From Arenicola marina (lineage: Eukaryota; Annelida; Polychaeta; Arenicolidae): a stretch of 64,000 nt of DNA. Of the stretch, positions 38,396-49,540 are shown one piece after another (position 1 is the first letter of the stretch; each line of letters opens with the position of its first letter). The notes beneath the pieces are model-generated. The model was not told the origin of the DNA. It did not search any database and saw nothing but the letters and a program-made list of their open reading frames with translations. A program made the translations under genes and the position numbers. Location: NCBI GenBank assembly GCA_964019135.1, contig OZ025260.1:14626254-14690253 (forward strand). The letters are read 5' to 3'.

Positions 38396-40290
38396 AAAAA
38401 ACCGTTAGGTCTGACAAACCCACCTGGTCTATCTGACAAACCCACTAGGTCTATCTGACAAACCCACTAGGTCTATCTGACAAACCCACTAGGTATATCT
38501 GACAAATCCACTAGGTCTATCTGACAAACCCACTAGGTCTATCTGACAAACCCACTAGGTCTATCTGACAAACCCACTAGGTCTATCTGACAAATCCACT
38601 AGGTCTATCTGACGAACCCACTAGGTCTATCTGACAAACCCACTAGGTATATCTGACAAATCCACTAGGTCTATCTGACAAACCCACTAGGTCTATCTGA
38701 CAAACCCACTAGGTCTATCTGACAAACCCACTAGGTCTATCTGACAAATCCACTAGGTCTATCTGACGAACCCACTAGGTCTATCTGACAAACCCACTAG
38801 GTCTATCTGACAAACCCACTAGGTCTATCTGACAAACCCACTAGGTCTATCTGACAAACCCACTAGGTCTATCTGACAAACCCACTAGGTCTATCTGACA
38901 AACCCACTAGGTCTATCTGACGAACCCGTTAGGTCTATCTGACGAACCCGTTAGGTCTGTCTGACAAACCCGTTAGGTCTGTCTGACAAACCCGTTAGGT
39001 CTGTCTGACAAACCCACTAGGTCTATCTCACAAACCCACTAGGTTAATCTGACAAGCCCACTAGGTCTATCTGACAAACCCACTAGGTCTATCTGACGAA
39101 CCCACTAGGTCTATCTGACGAACCCGTTAGGTCTATCTGACAAACCCACTAGGTCTATCTGACAAACCCACTAGGTCAATCTGAAAAGCCCACTAGGTCT
39201 ATCTGACAAACCCGCTAGGTCTATCTGACAAACCCACTAGGTCTATCTGACGAACCCACTAGGTCTATCTGACGAACCCGTTAGGTCTGTCTGACAAACG
39301 CGTTAGGTCTATCTGACAAACCCACTAGGTCTATCTGACAAACCCACTAGGTCTATCTGACAATTCTACTAGGTCTATCTGACGAACCCACTAGGTCTAT
39401 CTGACAAACCCGCTAGGTCTATCTGACAAACCCACTAGGTCTATCTGACAAACCCGCTAGGTCTATCTGACAAACCCACTAGGTCTATCTGACAAACCCA
39501 CTAGGTCTGTCTGACAAACCCACTAGGTTTATCTGACAAACCCACTAAGTCTATCTGACAAACCCACTAGGTCTATCTGACAAACCCACTAGGTCTATCT
39601 GACAAACCCACTAGGTCTACCTGACAAACTCACTAGGTCTATCTGAGAAACCCACTAGGTCTATCTGACAAACCCACTAAGTCTATCTGACAAACCCGCT
39701 AGGTCTATCTCACAAACCCACTAGGTCTATCTGACAAACCCACTAGGTCTACCTGACAAACCCACTAGGTCTATCTGACAAACCCACTAGGTCTATCTGA
39801 CAAACCCACTAGGTCTATCTCACAAACCCGCTAGGTCTATCTGACAAACCCACTAGGTCTATCTGACAAACCCACTAAGTCTATCTGACAAACCCACTAC
39901 GTCTATCTGACAAACCCACTAGGTCTATCTGACAAACCCACTAAGTCTCTCTGACAAACCCACTAGGTCTATCTGACAAACCCACTAGGTCTATCTGACA
40001 AACCCACTAAGTCTATCTGACAAACCCACTAGGTCTATCTGACAAACCCACTAGGTCTATCCGACGAACCCACTAGGTCTATCTGACAAACTCGCTAAGT
40101 CTATCTGACGAACTTGCTAAGTCTATCTGACGAACCCGCTAAGTCTATCTGACGAACCGGTTAGGTAGGTCTATCTCACAAACCAATTAGCCAGGTCTGT
40201 CTCACAAAACCCGCTAGCTAGGTCTATTTCATAAACCCTCAATTTCTGTCACAAACCCGCTAGGTCTATCTCACCACCCTGTATGTAAAC
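38396..40290. repeat. 22 bp minisatellite, about 80 copies
   Basis: Units read ACTAGGTCTATCTGACAAA plus CCC. Variants (AGGTATATCT, GACGAACCC, ACAAATCC) recur in order 154 bases apart, showing a seven-unit higher-order repeat near 38490-38780. Copies degrade after about 40140. Confidence 0.97.
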
Positions 40291-40369
40291 ATCAATCCCC
40301 AGTGTGTGCCTATATTTAACAAACCCGCTTTTTGTTTACCTATTTCACATACCCGTGTACAAGAGGTTT

Positions 40370-40700
40370 AACTAGTCAACCGCAGTCACCAACATCGCTA
40401 GAGGGCAGCACAAGAGGCTCAAACAGTCAACCGCGGTCACCAACATTCGCTAGAGGGCAGCACAGTCAACCGCGGTCACCAACATTCGCAAGAGGCCTGC
40501 ACAAGATCTCGAGGCTCAAACAGTCAACCATAGACACCAAAATTTGCTAGGGTTTGCAATATTTCACACTCGTGTTTAGTCTGATTGGCTCTACCTCAAA
40601 ATGTTGTACTTGTCGGTCACTGGGCATCTTACACTAACTTACAGTCAACTGCCGTCACCAACAGTCACTAGAGGGCAGCACAGTCAACCGCGGTCACCAA
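40370..40700. repeat. CTCF-like motif repeat, left part
   Basis: Units contain CAACATTCGCTAGAGGGCAG followed by CACAAGAGGCTCAAACAG and CAACCGCGGTCAC. Copy length varies from about 35 to 60 bases. The part continues at 41150 after an inserted transposon. Confidence 0.85.
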
Positions 40701-41149
40701 GGGTGACTTCGGGTATGCGAACGGAGTAGTCGGACTCCGCGGAGTGCATAACCGAACGCGGGGATTGTGTTTCGATAGCGCGGTCACGTGGTACATTTTA
40801 CTCCCGAACTTTACTCCCCACCCAGAGGAGGATCACGAGGATTTCCAACATGGCGTCCAGACCCAACAATACATAAAATATATATAAAATAGTATTTCGA
40901 CCTGCCAAAAGTCTGTAAATCATATCGTCACAACAAGAATAAAATAATGAACACAACGCGTATCCGTGGATTTATTTTATGGGACTGTTTAACGATTTTC
41001 GTCATTTGTGCAGTTTAGCAAGTGCAACATTCACGCGGACCGCGGATTTTGCGTTCGATTTAGCTCGATCCGCACATGAACGGAAAGTATGAGTGCGCAT
41101 GCTCCAAATATCTGCTCCGATTACTCGGGTCGCACATCCGAACTCACCC
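40701..41149 (+). mobile_element. MITE copy A (TIR element, CAA target duplication)
   Basis: The element runs from GGGTGACTTCGGG to CCGAACTCACCC. It is flanked by CAA on both sides (40698-40700 and 41150-41152). Removing it and one CAA restores the surrounding repeat unit GGTCACCAACATTCGCT exactly. It has no coding capacity (449 bases). G-rich ends and a 3-base duplication suggest a PIF/Harbinger-type non-autonomous element, which is an inference. It carries GACTCCGCGGAGT and GCGGTCACGTG. Confidence 0.85.
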
Positions 41150-41560
41150 CAACATTCGCTAGAGAGCAGCACAGTCAACCGCAATCACCAGCATTCGCTA
41201 GAGGGCAGCACAGTCAACCGCAGTCACCAACATTCGTTAGAGGGCAGCACAAGCGGCTCAAACAGTCAAGCGCAGTCACCAACATTCGCTAGAGGGCAGC
41301 ACAAGAGGCTCAAACAGTCAACCGCGGTCACCAACATTCGCTAGAGGGCAGCACAAGAGGCTCAAACAGTCAACCGCAGACACCAAAATTTGCTAGGGTT
41401 TGCAATATTTCACACCCGTGTTTAGTCTCATTGGCTCTACCTCAACATGTTGTTTTTGTCGGTCACTGGGCATCTCACACCAACTCAGTCGACTGCCGAC
41501 ACCAACATTCGCTAGAGGGCAGCACAAGAGGCCCAACGAGCATTGCCACCGTCGACCTTA
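41150..41560. repeat. CTCF-like motif repeat, right part
   Basis: Continuation of the array interrupted by the MITE. Six or more copies of ATTCGCTAGAGGGCAGCAC are present. A longer unit that includes TTTGCAATATTTCACACCCG also occurs at 40550, so the array holds a larger duplicated block of about 850 bases (without the MITE). Confidence 0.85.
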
Positions 41561-41629
41561 CCTGATTCCTGCACCCAGCCTCGATTGCTTGGCATAGTTG
41601 GAGCTGCGATACCGAGTCAATAAGGCCTA

Positions 41630-42089
41630 GTGCGAGGATAGTTTGAGCAGCTGGACTCCGCGGAGTGCATAACCGAACGCGGAGAATGTAGTCGGATAGC
41701 GCGGTCACGTGATACATTATACTCCCGGACCTTACTCCCCACCCAAAGCAGGATCACGAGGATTTCCAACATGGCGTCCAGGCCCCATAATAGATAAATA
41801 TAGATGAGTCGACTTGCACAAAATTTGTAAATGATATTATAACAAAGAGAATAGAATAAAATAACACAAAACGTACCCGTTTATTTATTGCTATGGTGCT
41901 GTTTACCTGTCTTCATGCTTTATGCAATTCAACAACAATTCAACATTCACGCAGAACACCGATCTTGGGTTCGATTTGTCTTGATCCGCACACGGAAGGA
42001 CAGTGTGAGTGCACATGCTCGAAATATCTCCGCGTTCGGCCATGCGCTCCGCAGAGTCCGACAACTCCGCTCGCATACCGAACTCACCA
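41630..42089 (+). mobile_element. MITE copy B
   Basis: Same family as copy A. The right end keeps a long terminal inverted repeat: CTCCGCTCGCATACCGAACT mirrors the left-end sequence of copy A, with a match of about 60 bases including CGCGTTCGG. The left end is diverged, so its first base is uncertain. It holds the 15-mer GCGGTCACGTGATAC at 41701-41715. Confidence 0.8.
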
Positions 42090-42109
42090 CGGAACTCAGC
42101 CCCATCCTC

Positions 42110-43105
42110 TGACACCAACATTCGCTAGATGGCGCCACAAGGAGTCGATTCACACCATCTTGCCCTGGTTAAGAGCACCAGAACTCAACCCTATCCACTG
42201 ACACCGACATTCGCTAGATAGCGCCACAAGGAGTCGATTCACACCATCTTGCCCTGGTTAAGAGCACCAGAACTCAACCCTATCCACTGACACCGACATT
42301 CGCTAGATGGCGCCACAAGGAGTCGATTCACACCATCTTGCCCTGGTTAAGAGCACCAGAACTCAACCCTATCCGCTGACACCGACATTCGCTAGATGGC
42401 GCCACAAGGAGTCGATTCACACCATCTTGCCCTGGTTAAGAGCACCAGAACTCAACCCTATCCACTGACACCGACATTCGCTAGATGGCGCCACAAGGAG
42501 TCGATTCAAACCATCTTGCCCTGGTTAAGAGCACCAGAACTCAACCCGATCCACTGACACCGACATTCGCTAGATGGCGCCACAAGGAGTCGATTCAAAC
42601 CATCTTGCCCTGGTTAAGAGCACCAGAACTCAGCCCTATTCACTGACACCGAAATTCGCTATATGGCGCCACAAGGAGTCGATTCACATAATCTTGCCCT
42701 GGTTAAGTGCACCAGAACTCAACCCTATCCACTGACACCGACATTCGCTAGATGGCGCCACAAGGAGTCGATTCACACCATCTTGCCCTGGTTAAGAGCA
42801 CCAGAACTCAGCCCTATCCACTGACACCGACATTCGCTAGATGGCGCCACAAGGAGTCGATTCACACCATCTTGCCCTGGTTAAGAGCACCAGAACTCAA
42901 CCCTATCCACTGACACCGACATTCGCTAGATGGCGCCACAAGGAGTCGATTCACACCATCTTGCCCTGGGTAAGAGCACCAGAACTCAGCCCTATCCACT
43001 GACACCGACATTCGCTAGATGGCGCCACAAGGAGTCGATTCACACCATCTTGCCCTGGTTAAGAGCACCAGAACTCAACCCTATCCACTGACACCGACAT
43101 TTGCT
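42110..43105. repeat. 89 bp tandem repeat, eleven copies plus a truncated one
   Basis: Each unit contains ATTCGCTAGATGGCGCCAC then AAGGAGTCGATTCACACC and TTGCCCTGGTTAAGAG. Spacing is exactly 89 bases from 42121 on. The CTCF-like core is intact in nine copies and altered in two (AGATAGCG and ATATGGCG). Confidence 0.97.
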
Positions 43106-43439
43106 ACTACTCTGTCGTATGGCTGTCGCAGTCACGAGCGCTCACCAACGCTGATCATAATCATAACGTGTCTGTCAGCACACGCCCCCCCGACACCCGT
43201 TATGATCATGATGAACGCTCGTGGTCGTAGTTGTGGCGCTTGCATGCTGAGCAATAACTTTGAACAGTCAGCCAGGGCAAATCTAATATAACAAGGCACT
43301 ACTAATAAAACATGCATACCATAAGGCCGTTCCTTCAATGAATATCCCCCCTTTAATTTGTTTTGCGTCATAAATACTTGCATCATAAGTAGGTTTTCAG
43401 TCCATCTTGTGTTCGTCTTAACCGCATGTGTCTGTGTGG
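43106..43439. other. Intergenic, nothing recognised
   Basis: Unique sequence after the 89 bp array. No gene signal. Confidence 0.4.
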
Positions 43440-43700
43440 GTGGGGGGGGGGGGGGTCGTGTTCCCAGATCATGAAGAATACATTTCCTTATTCCCAAGTC
43501 ACGTTGAATTAAAAGCAGAACTCTCTGCATGCAATGAAAGGGCGGATACACGATACGAAATATATGATTTAATATTAAAATTCCCAGCTGACGATTAATG
43601 AAAATCTTTGATCACCGTGGTCGGCAAATGCCCTATTCCTAGCTCACGAAGATTTATTTGCCTCATTCCCAGTTTATGGTGAAATGAAAAGCTTAATCCC
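43440..43700. repeat. Degenerate repeat with (A/T)TTCCCAGNTCACG motif
   Basis: Four or five weak copies of TATTCCCAG(C/T)TCACGAAGA occur, alternating with AAATGAAAA stretches. The same motif in reverse orientation lies near 1577-1625 and once at 43940. Confidence 0.5.
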
Positions 43701-44040
43701 GAGGAACGCAAATACCCCTTGCCCCCCCCCTCCCCCCCCCCCCCCATGGTATAATGAGATGAATTTAGGATGAATTGGTTATTTGTGATTTGTTATTATT
43801 ATTTGTTATTAGTTATTTCGAAAATAAAAGAACGACAACGAAATATTAACTTGATTAACCTGTTGTGTCGTTGGGTTTCGACTCTATTATGATGCGACCG
43901 GTGTTAGTGGAATGGGGGAGGAGGGTTGACTGCAAATCTATTCCTAGTTCACATTAAAATAGTAATCTTCGCTAGATGGCAGCACGGTATGCACCGTCCT
44001 TCATCGCTCGCCTTCGACTCACCCCGCTAGGGCTTCTGAG
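43701..44040. other. Intergenic, C-run and unique sequence
   Basis: A C-run lies at 43720-43745. One CTCF-like motif (TTCGCTAGATGGCAGCAC) lies at 43968-43985. Confidence 0.5.
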
Positions 44041-44814
44041 GGGTAAAGGTTCGGGTATGAGTAGTGGGACTCCGCGGAGTGCATAACCGAACGCGGAGAT
44101 TATGTTTCGATAACGCGGTCACGTGATACATTTTACTCCCGGACCTTACTCCCCACCCAGAGGAGGATCGCGAGGATTTCCAACATGGCGTCCAGGTCTA
44201 ACAATACGTAATATATATAAAAAGTAGTATTTCGACCTGCAAAAATATGTAAATAATATTATAACAACTAGAATAAAATAATGAACACAATACGTATTAG
44301 TTGATTTATTTTATGACACTGTTTAACGATCTTAATGATTTGTGCAGCTTAGCAAGTACAACATTCACGCGGAACGCGGATTTTGAGTTTGGTTTATCTT
44401 GATCCGCACATGAGCGGAAAGTATGAGTGCGCATGCTCCATATCTCTCCGCCGATTACTCCAGTCGCATATCCGCGGTTTGCGTGAATGTTGCACTTGCT
44501 GATCTGACCAAATCATAAAGATCGTTAAACATTAGTATACAATAAATCGACGGATACGTGTTGTGTTCATTATTTTATTTTAGTTGTTAAAATATTATTT
44601 ACTTTTTTTGCAGGTCGAAGTACTACTTTATATATATTTTACGTATTATTGGGTCTGAACGCCATGTTGAAAATCCTCGTGATCCTCCTCTGGGTGGGGA
44701 GTACGGTCCGGGAGTAAAATGTACCACGTGACCGCGCTATCGGAACACAACCTCCGCGTTCGGTTACGCACTTCACGGAGTCCGACTACTCCGCTAGCAT
44801 ACCCGAACTCACCC
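44041..44814. mobile_element. MITE copy C, inverted dimer (foldback)
   Basis: The left half (44041 to about 44475) is a nearly full element in plus orientation. The right half (about 44476 to 44814) is the same family reversed and missing its inner end. The two arms can pair over about 330 bases (for example AGCAAGTACAACATTCACGC with GCGTGAATGTTGCACTTGCT). The right end is again CCCGAACTCACCC. Confidence 0.85.
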
Positions 44815-44825
44815 CTTATGACCGT

Positions 44826-45000
44826 TCTTACACACTAGATGGTAGCACTGTATGTACAACATCACTCGCACTCGTTGGATTGTAGCACTGTATGTACAAA
44901 CGTCATTCGCACTCGCTAGATGGTAGCAATGTATGTACAATGTCACTCGCACTCGCTAGATGGTAGCACTGTATGTACAACGTCATTCGCACTCGGGCCA
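44826..45000. repeat. About 44 bp repeat, four copies
   Basis: Units read CACTCGCTAGATGGTAGCAC then TGTATGTACAACGTCATTCG. It starts 12 bases after MITE copy C and uses the same TCGCTAGATGG core as the larger arrays. Confidence 0.9.
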
Positions 45001-45430
45001 ACACGCAGCATGGCCTTCCTAGAAACATCAAGTATAAAACAGCTGTGAAAGGACCATTCATTTTCACTTTTTCAGTCGACTCAGTTGCAAGGAGTTTTGA
45101 CAATATGTTACAGTCGGTGTCAAGCTAACTTCATGGTCTATAATTGACGAAGAAACGTAGTGCTGATCTATTCTATGTCCAGCTCTGTGTTAGCAAAAGA
45201 TGAGTGTAAAATATAAAAAAAAAGGATCATTCTAGTGGATGGTTGTATGGTCGGAATGGCTGTCGGACTTGTTCTAGTCTGGCCGGTATATGGCGATGGT
45301 TACGATATTCATGTCGGTCTAACATTGTTTGATAATTGTAACTTTTTTTAATATTGGCTTGGAAATTAATTGTCTGTAATAAATAAACTCAATCACGTTT
45401 TGCTTAAGGCTACTCATATATGCATGTAAT
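45001..45430. other. Intergenic, nothing recognised
   Basis: Unique AT-rich sequence. No exon pattern. Confidence 0.4.
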
Positions 45431-45905
45431 ATTTCGTCTTCCACGTAACCACATCGCCAGTCCCCACATCCACGGCAACCAATAGCCGCCGGTCTAACAG
45501 ACCACGTGACCACATCGCCAGTCCCCACCTCCCCGGCAACCAATAGCCGTCGGTTTAACAGACCACGTGACCACTTCGCTCAGTCCCCACCTCCCTGGCA
45601 ACCAATATCCGTCGGTTTAACAGACCACGTGACCACTTTGCTCAGTCCCCACCTCCCCGGCAACCAATAGCCGTCGGTTTAACAGACCACGTGACCACTT
45701 CGCTCAGTCCCCACCTCCCTGGCAACCAATATCCGTCGGTTTAACAGACCACGTGACCACTTTGCTCAGTCCCCACCTCCCTGGCAACCAATAGCCGTCG
45801 GTCTAACAAACCACGTGACCACCTCGCCCAGTCCCCACATTCCCGGCAACCGATGGATGCCCGTCTAACAGACCACGTGACCACCTCGCCTAGTCCTCGG
45901 CGGTG
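45431..45905. repeat. 62 bp tandem repeat with CCAAT and CACGTG boxes
   Basis: Seven CACGTG E-boxes start at 45503, 45564, 45626, 45688, 45750, 45812 and 45874, spaced 61 and then 62 bases. Most units also hold GGCAACCAATA, a CCAAT box. A weaker first unit (CCACGTAACC) precedes them. The array lies 1.1 kb upstream of the first secreted-protein gene. Confidence 0.95.
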
Positions 45906-46801
45906 ATAAGGCGAGTGCTCGCCTATAAGACTACCATTATATACCATCAGCCCAAAAGTATGAGTAAATTTGCCGGGTGAAAGCCCCAGACAATCATTAT
46001 CATCGTCGCATTTAAAACAATAAAATGGGATCTAATCTTTACAAAAGTGGTTGTTTTCTTTGCCCACACCTTCCTGTAATCTGGGTCAAAACACAATAAC
46101 GCTTTACGCCATTGATGTTACCTGTAATATTGTAATTGTCGCATTTAAACTAAGAACCCGGACTAACCCTCGGTTAGGTTAGAACACACAATTAAAATAC
46201 GTTTCAGGTTCCGGAGTTCCGACTAGACGTTCGCAATATATTCCAATTTCCTTGAAGCGAATTGTTTGGAATGAAAGTCAGCCACAAGCATGTCCAAAGC
46301 CCATCAACAAGAATACATCTGGTTCGACTACAATACGTGCAACTATTAGACAGACATTTCGTCAGCTGTAAGTGCTTGCCAACTCAAGACACACCCCAAC
46401 AATATAACTACTCGTCTGACGAGCCTTACAACCAAAGCCTAGACCATAAATAATGCCTTCCCATATAAAAGATTGCACAAAACTTCACGTATGCCAGTGC
46501 CCTGACAAGGTGGGGTCACCGAGCCAAGCATTGTGAACAGCGAACAGCGGTGGCCGTAAAAATATCCTAATTGGATAGCAGTTTTCAGCTGTACATTTCG
46601 AGCGTGTTGTCGTCTGTCAATGGGTGATTCCATTGTTTGGGGTCTGCTATTCAGGGAGGTTGTTGTGCATTGCAGACAGCGCTAGGTGTCGGAACTCAAG
46701 TCATTATTCAGCGGTAAACTTGACCAGTTCCTGACGGCCGGCTGCGTGACGTCCGTCATTGTTTCCCGCCAAAATGGCCGCCGCAGGCGTCGTGCCCTCT
46801 G
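45906..46801. other. Upstream region of secreted gene 1
   Basis: No gene was recognised. It ends in the proximal promoter. Confidence 0.4.
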
Positions 46802-46911
46802 GCGGTCACGTGTGACAACGATGGCCGTGGAAGCTCTCTGTCTCTATCTATCTAGCTATCTATCTATGACCCAATCACGTACAGGTAAGGGACACTGGGC
46901 ACATATATAAG
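46802..46911 (+). promoter_or_regulatory. Promoter of secreted gene 1
   Basis: GCGGTCACGTG lies at 46802-46812, a CCAAT at about 46871 and TATATAAG at 46904-46911, 88 bases before the ATG. A short (CTAT)n stretch lies between them. The E-box 11-mer recurs upstream of the two related genes. Confidence 0.6.
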
Positions 46912-46998
46912 CACCTCCCATCGAGATGGACTGCACACACAGACATTTCCACTGTAGATACCTACTTCAGCTGTAACGTACCAGATTTCCGCGCCAAA

Positions 46999-48235
46999 AT
47001 GAAGATTGCCATCGCTGTTCTTGTCGTCTGCTTCGCGGCCTGCGTCTTGGCTGACGGTGGTTATGGAGGCCCCAACGGTGGATACGGTGGTGGATACGGT
47101 GGTGGACACGGTGGATACGGCTATGGATACGGCCTCAAACCTGTGTAAGTCCTTATTATTGTTTGCAGCTTATGAAGAATCGCAAATATTGGGCTCTTAG
47201 TATTACGCAATCTGATCAGGTGCGTTTCTTTGTTATAACCGGATTTGTGTATTTATTGATTTATTTATTCACCAAAATCATGTGGATGATGTGCTGAAGA
47301 TTTCTAAAAGGGGCGAGTAGAATTAGATGCCAAATAAGACACTTTATGTTTCACGTTATTAGACGCTTACTGGACAAATTAGAGCAATGCTTCAGTCGTA
47401 TATTCTTGGGTAACAACGTCCCTGGATTTGTTAAAGAAATCAGCACGGTACTATTTCTGCAATAAGTACCAGCAATACACAGGTGAGTTTCGACTAGTGG
47501 ATCGTGAACAGTGTTTCCGGTCATTAGACCAAACGCAGTCGCCCAGCTGCGGACCGACGCGGTCATATAGCTGTCCGCACGGCGTCATCAAGGAAAGTTA
47601 TGACCGTGTGTGTGGCGGTCTATGTTAATGTGCCATTTGTTCACAGCCCTTAACAATTTCCCATGCGCATACGTGCCATAAAATGACGGTGGCGGTGGGC
47701 AGACTTCCCCGGATGCTATAACTCTTCGGGTAGTTGTGTATATCTGCATAAGGCAGCGACTCAGGTGCGAAGGAAGGGCGAACAAAAATATTCAGTGGTT
47801 AATGTGAACATGATTCCTTGGTTAGGGGATGTCCTAAACTCATTATTAGTATATAATTACGCAACATGAGGACATATTATGCACAAACTATATGTAAGCA
47901 AGTTAGTATGTCTCAACAATTTTGTTTCATGGACTGCAAGTACTATAGAGTTATTACATTTTATTTTATTTATCTGCGGACTTATCATGACATTCGTCCG
48001 CTTGAAGAGGGTAATTTTTGCACAGTGCCACCATAACCTTATACGGATTCTTTCCTCCTACAGAGGCAATGGCTACGCGGCCCCTTACAACAACGCCGCC
48101 CGCCAGCAGTACGTCAACCGTCAGGCCGAATACGTCGGCTCCGGAATCGGAACTGGTTACTATGGAGTTCCCGGCACTGGCCTTTACTTTGGTTACCATG
48201 GCCACGGATATAACAAGGGACACGGCCGCTATTAA
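46999..48235 (+). CDS. Secreted Gly/Tyr-rich protein 1 (two coding exons)
   Basis: The coding sequence joins 46999-47144 and 48064-48235 (318 bases, 105 residues). The intron has GTAAGT and CCTACAG ends and falls in phase 2 within a valine codon. Residues 1-18 are a typical signal peptide (MKIAIAVLVVCFAACVLA). Next comes a Gly/Tyr-rich stretch with GGYGG repeats, then a conserved exon-2 domain with GNGYAAPYNNAARQQYVNRQ, GSGIGTG, YGVPGTG and a Gly/His/Tyr tail. No known family is recognised. The composition resembles extracellular structural proteins such as shell-matrix, cuticle or adhesive proteins, but this is only an analogy. Homologous genes lie at 53.8 and 61.1 kb. A third, non-coding exon follows. 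Confidence 0.85.
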
Positions 48236-48258
48236 ATAAGCTGCTATTTATTCAAATG

Positions 48259-48660
48259 GTAAGTATGTTTCAACTATTGTTCGTAGTTTCGTAGGGGATA
48301 TGTTATCGCGTTTATATATATTTAATGTAAAGTGGCGGAAATGTATTATATCGATTCAAAGCGAGAGTTATTGTAAATTGATTTCGCCGCATTGAATGTT
48401 CGTGTGACCCATTTTGCATGCAATAACTTTGTAATTATGTGGTGTTACTGATGAGCCAAATAGTATAAGGTCTGACATTTATTTTATTTCAGTTGATGGC
48501 AGGAAGGTCCAACTCCTGTTATCCACCACTTCTCCAGGTCCCAGCGTTTAAAAACAACCGATTGACAGCTTGAATAGTACTGCCTGCAACAACACACAAG
48601 GCGGCCACTGATATATTGGTGCTACATCAAAAGCATGAACACATTCATGTGAAATAAATT
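48259..48660 (+). other. 3' UTR intron and poly(A) signal of secreted gene 1
   Basis: A donor GTAAGT at 48259 and an acceptor TTATTTCAG ending at 48492 bound a probable intron just after the stop codon. AATAAA follows at 48653-48658. Confidence 0.55.
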
Positions 48661-49540
48661 TTTGTACAAAATATTTCATCTGTCTTTGTTTATCATGTAC
48701 TGTTTAGAAACGCTTACTTCGACATCGCATGAACTCAAAGCATAAATATGTTGGTTTACCACCTCGAGGCACCAGAGATTTGTTGGTGCGCTACCTACAT
48801 ACCGCAAGTTTCTTATATCTTGTGGGTCTCGTGTGAATAGTAGTTGATAAATGCTGCAGTATTATGCTCCAACAACTCAACTTTATTTGAAATGTCTTTT
48901 ATGCCTGATTTGCCATTATAAAAATTGTACATGTCCCAGAACAAACTGGTCCTGACCTAGTGGGCTATGTATGCAAAACAAGTCTGCAAAATTTAAACTT
49001 AGCTTGTGTTGTCTTTCGCTCGCTAATATCTGCCGGTTTCGTTCTGCATAAGATTACCTCATTAGCCACATAATGTATGTATGCCGTTGAGTGGCTTAAG
49101 TAGCTGTAACGGGGTATGTTGGTTATATCACAACAATGAGAAGGGTCCAGGTAGAGAGGAGCCATGTCTCGGGGGTAACCCCCTTACCTGTTGCCAAGAC
49201 AGCAAATCTCGGGATCTTTATCTTGCACAAATATAATATGTCACTTTAAAATTGTGTTTTCTTGATAAATGTCTTTTTGAATTTTCGTACTCTAAACTTA
49301 TTTTTGTCCCTTTGGCGCTGCATATTCTAAGCACCTGTCCTTTTGCGTATTGTTAGTTAAGTTTCATAACCTTTGTTAAATTCTTTTTAATCATTGTGGG
49401 GTTACTTACCGATAATATATGGTTCCGTAACGTCGTACAATTTTCACCATGGGTTGTTTCACCTACCTTTTCGTCACAATAAGGTTGCGTTGTCTGCGTA
49501 CTCTTAATATTTTAACCGTGGCTTGATTTCTCTGACTATT
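48661..49540. other. Intergenic, nothing recognised
   Basis: AT-rich unique sequence. Weak copies of the repeat that follows begin around 49430. Confidence 0.4.
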
